A stretch of 37,262 nucleotides of DNA, taken from Moraxellaceae bacterium. GTDB taxonomy: Bacteria > Pseudomonadota > Gammaproteobacteria > Pseudomonadales > Moraxellaceae. Below, one piece after another: positions 33,052 through 37,262 of the stretch; positions within the stretch are counted from its first letter, which is position 1; each line of letters begins with the position of its first letter. Where the stretch lies: contig JAJFBF010000027.1 of assembly GCA_020697295.1 (NCBI GenBank), positions 1 to 37,262 of the forward strand, read 5' to 3'. The notes beneath the pieces are model-generated. The model worked only from the letters and a program-made list of their open reading frames with translations, was not told where the DNA came from and made no database searches. Position numbers and translations under genes: made by a program.

Positions 33052-33543
33052 CTACTGCACCATGGCCCGGAAACTGACGTGACCGCCCTGGCCGGGCTGG
33101 ATTTCGTTGATCACCCAGCGGATCGTCGTGTAGTCGACGGCCTGGGCACGCGCTTTCTCCTTCTTGCCGGCCTTGACCTTCTCCACGCTGAGTTGCTCGG
33201 GCGCGGCAAAGGTCTTGCCGCCATCCGTGGAGTAACTGATCTGGGAGTTGGCGCCGGTAGCGGAGCCGGCCACATACTTCGTGCCGGTCGGCAGCGGATT
33301 GTCGAGCTTCACATCCACGGCCTTTTCATCGCCGGAATTCTGGTAATTGAGAGTGAAGATCAGGGTTTCCCCCGGCGCAGACTTATCTGTCTTGATGCGC
33401 TTGACGACCTGTTTGCCACCTTCCGTCACGGTGACTTCCTTTTCCGCCACCACAGTCATCTTGAGCAGGGGCTTGGCCTGGACGGCAGGGCTCACGAAGG
33501 GCAAGAGCAGCACGGCAAGGGCTGCAAGTTTTCGTGCGCACAT
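33052..33543 (-). CDS. Small exported single-domain DUF11 protein, subunit A
   Basis: GAGG lies nine bases before the ATG. The 163-residue product has a signal peptide (LAALAVLLLPFVSPAVQA) and then a single DUF11-type domain: PGETLIFTLNYQNSGDE is the characteristic strand, followed by VKLDNPLPTGTKYVAGSATG. A Lys-rich loop (VEKVKAGKKEKARAQ) and a final VSFRAMVQ strand complete it. It is the first gene of the DUF11 cluster and the one nearest the sigma-54-type promoter. It shares the DUF11 core with the three genes downstream but lacks their long N-terminal halves. It could be a periplasmic partner, tip or adaptor of the surface structure; that is inference. Confidence 0.82.
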   Translation of the reverse strand: MCARKLAALAVLLLPFVSPAVQAKPLLKMTVVAEKEVTVTEGGKQVVKRIKTDKSAPGETLIFTLNYQNSGDEKAVDVKLDNPLPTGTKYVAGSATGANSQISYSTDGGKTFAAPEQLSVEKVKAGKKEKARAQAVDYTTIRWVINEIQPGQGGHVSFRAMVQ

Positions 33544-33599
33544 GAATATCTACCTCGTTAGTAGGGGAACCTTGGCAGCGAGCAATGGCGCCTGCTGCG

Positions 33600-33615
33600 G
33601 GCACGCAAAAGTGCC
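33600..33615 (-). repeat. Hairpin near the predicted transcript start
   Basis: GGCAC (33600-33604) and GTGCC (33611-33615) enclose GCAAAA. If the sigma-54-type promoter is used, this hairpin would form at the extreme 5' end of the DUF11 mRNA. Confidence 0.4.
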
Positions 33616-33628
33616 AACAGTGGGAATA

Positions 33629-33644
33629 CGCAAAAATTGCGCCA
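33629..33644 (-). promoter_or_regulatory. Sigma-54 (RpoN) promoter upstream of the DUF11 cluster
   Basis: Read on the minus strand, TGGCGCAATTTTTGCG matches the -24/-12 consensus TGGCACG-N4-TTGCW at nine of twelve fixed positions. The essential GG and GC are ten bases apart. It would start transcription near 33618, leaving a leader of about 75 bases before the ATG at 33543. Such promoters need an ATP-dependent activator, none of which is encoded in the window. Confidence 0.5.
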
Positions 33645-33777
33645 CGCGGACAGATTGCCGCCTCAGCGGCCGGATTGGATGAATGAGCGGGCGAACGCCG
33701 GCTCGACGTGCAGGAAAGGCGCCACAGGCAGGGCCAAAGCCGGAAGGAGGCCAGAGGCCTTGGCGACTTTCGCCGTC

Positions 33778-33799
33778 AAAAACTGACAATTATGTCAGT
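33778..33799 (-). terminator. Rho-independent terminator overlapping the GGDEF/EAL gene stop
   Basis: On the minus strand, ACTGACA (33799-33793), loop TAAT, TGTCAGT (33788-33782) is followed by four more T. The stem includes the TGA of the gene ending at 33795. It separates that gene from the DUF11 cluster. Confidence 0.8.
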
Positions 33800-35783
33800 C
33801 GAGACTACTCGGAAGCTGCTCGAAGTCTTCACTGCAAGCCCTTATTCCGACTTTAAAAACCTCCGGCCAGGAGAATCCAGGGGGCAGGCCTTCGCAAAAC
33901 ACCGGGCAGTCCAGCTTCTGCGCCAGGGCGACAAGGGCGGCAAGCACCCGCCCTGCCTGGTCCGGCGGCAAGCGACTGACAAAGTCCCGCCCGAGGACCA
34001 GCGCCTGCCAGGGGCCGGCTGTCAGGGCCTCGAGAGCGGAGCCCTGGGCCTTCAGGTAGAGCGCCAGGCGCACCCCCTCCGCCGCCAGTTCGGGCAGGCG
34101 CCGCCGCAACACGCTGGCCTCGTCCTCGCGCCAGGGGATGAACAGCAACACCCGCGCCGGCGCGACCCCGTTGCGCTGCAGCCAGGCGCGCAGGCGCGGC
34201 ACGCCCAGCGGGTCGAGGATTTGCGTGGGGGTGACTGCAAAGGCCAGGTCGAGACCGGCTGGCAAGACGAGACTCTGGGCGGCCTGGCGGAACAGCCAGT
34301 CGCTAAGCTCGCGGCTATGCCCGCACTCCTCCGCCAGCTGCTCGAGATCGGGAGTATCGCCGGGCGCCTCGGGCCAGGCGGCGCGCGGCTGTAGCGCCAG
34401 GGCCTGGCCATCCCCTGCGCGCCACAGGCGCCAGGCCAGGGCCAGCTGCTCCTCGCGCAGGGCCTGGTGGAAGGCGGCTTCCCGCTCCAGGCGCTCGATA
34501 CTGAAGCGGTTCAACTCGGCAGACTCGAACTGGATCACGCCCCGGCCCACGGCCTTGGCGCGCTCCAGGGCGCGCTCGCCGGCCCGCAGGAGCTGCTCGG
34601 GGTCATCGCCGGCGGCGGGGGAAAGGGCAATACCCACGCTGATGCTGCAGAACACCTCATGGCCCGCCAGCAGGAAGGGCAGGCGGAACTGCGCCTGCAG
34701 GCGCTGGGCCAGGCGACCGGCCACCCGGTAGTCCACCACGGCCTCGACCATGAGGACAAAGCGACCGCCCCCCAGCGAGGCCAGCAGGCCGGCTTCGCGT
34801 ACCCCGCGCAGGCGGGCGGCGGCGGCACGCAGCAGTTGGTCGCCGAAATCGTAGCCCAGGGTCTCGTTGATGTGGCGCAGATGGTCAATGTCGAGGACCA
34901 GCAGGGCGACCGGGCGCGCCTCCGCCAGCAGCGGCTGCAGAGCTTCCTCCAGATGTCCGCGCGCCGGCAGGCCGGTGAGCATGTCTACCCGCGCAAGTTC
35001 GGCCAGGCCTGGCGCTACCGGCTCGGCCGCGCTGCTCGGGCGGAAGGCAAACACCTGCGCCAGCCCCGTGGCCGGCAGAGCGACCAGTGCCGCCTGCACC
35101 GCCAGGCTGCCGCCATCGCCGCGCCACAGGGCCAGGTGCGGGATCTCGAGCGCGCGCTGCGAGCCCAGCGCGCGCGCCAGCCAGGAGCCTGACCAGGGTG
35201 TATCGAGGTCGGTAACGGGGGTTTCCAGCAGGCTTTGCAGGTTGAGCGCGCATAGCGCCAGTGGCGACAGGCGCAGCCAGCGCGCCGCCTGGCGCGAGGC
35301 ATAGCGGATACGGCCCTCTGCATCCAGCGCCAGCAGTCCCTCGCGCAGGGACTGCCCCCAGTCGGCGCCCGCCAGGCTGGACTCAAGGGCAAGCCGGGTT
35401 TCATCCAGCGCCAGGCAGGCGCTCGCGCGCTCCCGCAGGCGTTCGGGGTCGACGGGCTTGGACAGGCATTCGATGCCGTACATGAGCTCGGCATAGAAGC
35501 GCCGGCTGGTGTCGGAGAGGTTATCGGCCAGCAGCAGCAGGGGCAGCTCGGCTCCTGCGGGATCGCGCTGCAGGCGGTTGATCATCGAGTAGCAGTCCTC
35601 GGGGGGAAGGCCCTCGACAATCAGCAAATGCGGCGGACTCAGACGCCGCTGGCGCAACTGGCTCCAGAGCTCGTCCTCGCCAGCGAGCAGACGGCAGCTG
35701 TGGCCAAGCGGCGCCAGCCATTCCGCCAGGCGTGCGCGATTCGCCGCGACCGGAGACAACAGGAGGATGGCGGAGCTTGGCAT
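33795..35783 (-). CDS. Degenerate REC-PAS-GGDEF-EAL protein, probably enzymatically inactive
   Basis: GGAG lies seven bases before the ATG. The 662-residue protein has four regions. A receiver-like domain (about 1-120) has LLIVEG where the phosphate-accepting Asp should be (Glu57), with the distal Lys109 kept. A PAS-like domain spans about 145-245. The GGDEF fold (about 265-420) keeps DMLTGLPAR and LDIDHLRHINETLGYDFGDQ, but the signature is GGGRF (338-342) and the inhibitory RxxD site is lost. The EAL-like fold (about 430-655) lacks the EAL and DDFGTG motifs. Cyclase and phosphodiesterase activity are therefore unlikely; binding or scaffolding remains possible. It is upstream of the DUF11 cluster on the same strand but ends in its own terminator. 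Confidence 0.85.
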   Translation of the reverse strand: MPSSAILLLSPVAANRARLAEWLAPLGHSCRLLAGEDELWSQLRQRRLSPPHLLIVEGLPPEDCYSMINRLQRDPAGAELPLLLLADNLSDTSRRFYAELMYGIECLSKPVDPERLRERASACLALDETRLALESSLAGADWGQSLREGLLALDAEGRIRYASRQAARWLRLSPLALCALNLQSLLETPVTDLDTPWSGSWLARALGSQRALEIPHLALWRGDGGSLAVQAALVALPATGLAQVFAFRPSSAAEPVAPGLAELARVDMLTGLPARGHLEEALQPLLAEARPVALLVLDIDHLRHINETLGYDFGDQLLRAAAARLRGVREAGLLASLGGGRFVLMVEAVVDYRVAGRLAQRLQAQFRLPFLLAGHEVFCSISVGIALSPAAGDDPEQLLRAGERALERAKAVGRGVIQFESAELNRFSIERLEREAAFHQALREEQLALAWRLWRAGDGQALALQPRAAWPEAPGDTPDLEQLAEECGHSRELSDWLFRQAAQSLVLPAGLDLAFAVTPTQILDPLGVPRLRAWLQRNGVAPARVLLFIPWREDEASVLRRRLPELAAEGVRLALYLKAQGSALEALTAGPWQALVLGRDFVSRLPPDQAGRVLAALVALAQKLDCPVFCEGLPPGFSWPEVFKVGIRACSEDFEQLPSSLD

Positions 35784-36103
35784 GCGGGGACTCCAGCAGG
35801 GCCCGGCGCAAAAAGTCGGGACCGGGTTGCCGGCGCTTGCCTGGCGCCCTGCAATCGGTCAAAAGCCCCGTGCCGCCGGACAGGCACGGGACCGGGCCAC
35901 GGGCGATGCTGCCAGCGCGTCCCTGCCGCCGATTATAGGCCCCCCGGGAGCGCCTGCCGTGCCCGGGCTCACGAAGGCGTCGGAAGGTTGTGCCGGCCAG
36001 GGCCAGCAGCCCCTGCTGCGGACCCTTTTCACCGGCTGGCGGAAGGCGCCCGCGCCCCAAGAAAAACTGGCCGCAAGGGCCCGTTTTTCGTCACAGCCTC
36101 TGC
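35784..36103 (-). promoter_or_regulatory. Leader/intergenic region with -10 box and terminator-like hairpin
   Basis: These 320 bases between argG and the GGDEF/EAL gene hold no gene. On the minus strand there is a perfect TATAAT (35937-35932) without an obvious -35. About 42 bases further on is a perfect eight-pair hairpin, CCCGTGCC/GGCACGGG (35890-35867), followed by GCTTTTG. Transcription from this box would meet the hairpin before reaching the ATG at 35783. It could be an attenuator or the 3' end of a short RNA of about 65 bases. Neither option is proven. Confidence 0.5.
36062..36081 (-). terminator. Weak terminator candidate after argG
   Basis: On the minus strand GGCC (36081-36078), loop CTTGC, GGCC (36072-36069) is followed by AGTTTTT. 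The stem is only four base pairs. It lies 22 bases after the argG stop. Confidence 0.35.
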
Positions 36104-37262
36104 CTACTTCAGCAGCTTGCGGCCATTGTTGGCGGCAATGCGCATGCGCAGGGCGTTGAGCTTGATGAAGCCCTCGGCGTCCTTCTGGTTATAGGCGCCG
36201 CCGTCGTCCTCGAACGTGGAGATGCGCGTATCGAAGAGCGAATCGCCTTCCGACTGGCGGCCCACGACGATGACGTTGCCCTTGTAGAGCTTGAGACGGA
36301 CGGTGCCGTTCACGTTGACCTGCGAGCCGTCGATCATCTGCTGCAGCAGCAGGCGCTCGGGGCTCCACCAGTAGCCGTTGTAGATCAGCGATGCGTACTT
36401 GGGCATCAGCTCGTCCTTCAGGTGGGCCACTTCGCGGTCCAGGGTGATGGACTCAATGGCGCGGTGCGCGCGCAGCATGATGGTGCCGCCCGGGGTCTCG
36501 TAGCAGCCGCGGGACTTCATGCCGACGTAGCGGTTTTCCACCAGGTCCAGGCGGCCGATGCCGTTGGCGCCACCGATGGTGTTCAGCTCGGCCAGCACCG
36601 TAGCGGGCGACTTCTTCACGCCGTTGATGGCGACGATGTCACCCTTCTCGAAGGCGAGGTCGATATAGGTCGCCTGGTCCGGCGCCTTCTCCGGGCTCAC
36701 CGACCAGCGCCACATTTCCTCTTCGCACTCGGTCCAGGGATCTTCCAGCACGCCGCCTTCATAGGAGATGTGCAGCAGGTTGGCGTCCATGGAGTACGGC
36801 GACTTCTTGCCGGCCTTGGCATAGTCGATGGGGATGTTGCGCTCTTTCGCGTAGGCCATCAGGGTCTCGCGCGAGGTCAGGTCCCATTCGCGCCAGGGCG
36901 CGATGACCTTGATGCCGGGCTTCAGCGCATAGGCGCCGAGCTCGAAGCGGACCTGATCGTTGCCCTTGCCAGTGGCGCCGTGGGAGATGGCGTCGGCGCC
37001 GACCTCGTTGGCGATCTCGATCAGGCGCTTGGCGATCAGCGGGCGGGCGATGGAGGTGCCGAGCAGGTACTCGCCTTCGTAGATGGTGTTGGCGCGGAAC
37101 ATCGGGAACACGAAATCGCGCACGAACTCCTCGCGCAGATCCTCGATGTAGATGTCCTTGATACCCATGGCCTGGGCCTTGGCGCGGGCGGGCTCGACTT
37201 CCTCGCCCTGGCCGATGTCGGCGGTAAAGGTGACGACTTCACACTGGTAGTGGTCTTGCAGC
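36104..37262 (-). CDS. argG: Argininosuccinate synthase, N-terminus cut by the window edge
   Basis: The frame is open from the right edge to a TAG at 36104-36106, giving about 385 residues. The first complete codons read [19 protein letters not shown], so roughly 20-25 N-terminal residues, including the ATP-binding SGGLDTS loop, lie outside. Family motifs are intact: [27 protein letters not shown], and later YAKERNIPI and [17 protein letters not shown]. The enzyme joins citrulline and aspartate with ATP cleavage to form argininosuccinate, the penultimate arginine step, in the cytoplasm. The sequence resembles the shorter bacterial form (about 405 residues). No other arg gene is in the window. 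Confidence 0.97.
   Translation of the reverse strand, partial: LQDHYQCEVVTFTADIGQGEEVEPARAKAQAMGIKDIYIEDLREEFVRDFVFPMFRANTIYEGEYLLGTSIARPLIAKRLIEIANEVGADAISHGATGKGNDQVRFELGAYALKPGIKVIAPWREWDLTSRETLMAYAKERNIPIDYAKAGKKSPYSMDANLLHISYEGGVLEDPWTECEEEMWRWSVSPEKAPDQATYIDLAFEKGDIVAINGVKKSPATVLAELNTIGGANGIGRLDLVENRYVGMKSRGCYETPGGTIMLRAHRAIESITLDREVAHLKDELMPKYASLIYNGYWWSPERLLLQQMIDGSQVNVNGTVRLKLYKGNVIVVGRQSEGDSLFDTRISTFEDDGGAYNQKDAEGFIKLNALRMRIAANNGRKLLK

Noticed and set aside
33600-33618. Second sigma-54-like match (TTGGCAC...TTGC) next to the called one
   Set aside because: The GG and GC are seven bases apart rather than ten, so it cannot be a -24/-12 promoter. It is explained by the small hairpin.

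Overview
The window is GC-rich chromosomal DNA with dense, mostly minus-strand genes. Several markers point to a Gammaproteobacterium: argininosuccinate synthase, endonuclease III with a soluble RnfB-like protein nearby, TcdA, RNase I of the T2 family, an LpxR-type lipid A deacylase, and a GlyGly-CTERM protein. Genus cannot be fixed from the sequence. No rRNA, tRNA, CRISPR array, transposase or phage gene was recognised.

Layout. (1) 1-2225: the end of an unrecognised gene, a gene-poor stretch with palindromes, then a tight two-gene operon of secreted proteins. The second carries a GlyGly-CTERM (rhombosortase-type) sorting tail. The first 1.5 kb looks less GC-rich than the rest. (2) 2226-5921: a membrane protein, a periplasmic rhodanese, a YciC-like membrane protein, an anchored coiled-coil protein and a paraoxonase-like beta-propeller. 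(3) 5994-9834: a complete four-gene TRAP transporter (tatT-dctP-dctQ-dctM) with the TPR lipoprotein TatT. (4) 10023-13014: two convergent membrane proteins with C-terminal helical-repeat regions. One resembles a rhomboid without its catalytic residues; the other starts with a B-box-like zinc finger. (5) 13174-22757: RNase T2 coupled to a DUF2721 protein, tcdA, then a class II aldolase, an RdmC-like hydrolase, a FAAH-like amidase, RnfB, LpxR, another alpha/beta hydrolase and an SDR. (6) 22942-23577: nth. (7) 23652-33644: a minus-strand cluster of four exported DUF11-domain proteins. Three are small or medium subunits. The last is a 2197-residue protein that combines DUF11, OmpA-like, Ig-like and outer-membrane beta-barrel regions with a Pro/Ala- then Lys/Arg-rich tail. 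A sigma-54-type promoter precedes the cluster. (8) 33795-35783: a receiver-PAS-GGDEF-EAL protein in which every signature motif is degenerate, behind a leader with a perfect -10 box and a terminator-like hairpin. (9) 36104-37262: argG, running off the right edge.

The most interesting candidate system is the DUF11 cluster with its neighbour. The reading offered here is a surface structure: three exported DUF11 subunits with one large outer-membrane anchor or conduit. It may be controlled by RpoN and perhaps by a catalytically dead c-di-GMP-type protein encoded directly upstream. The domain content and gene order are seen in the sequence. The assembly and its regulation are inference.
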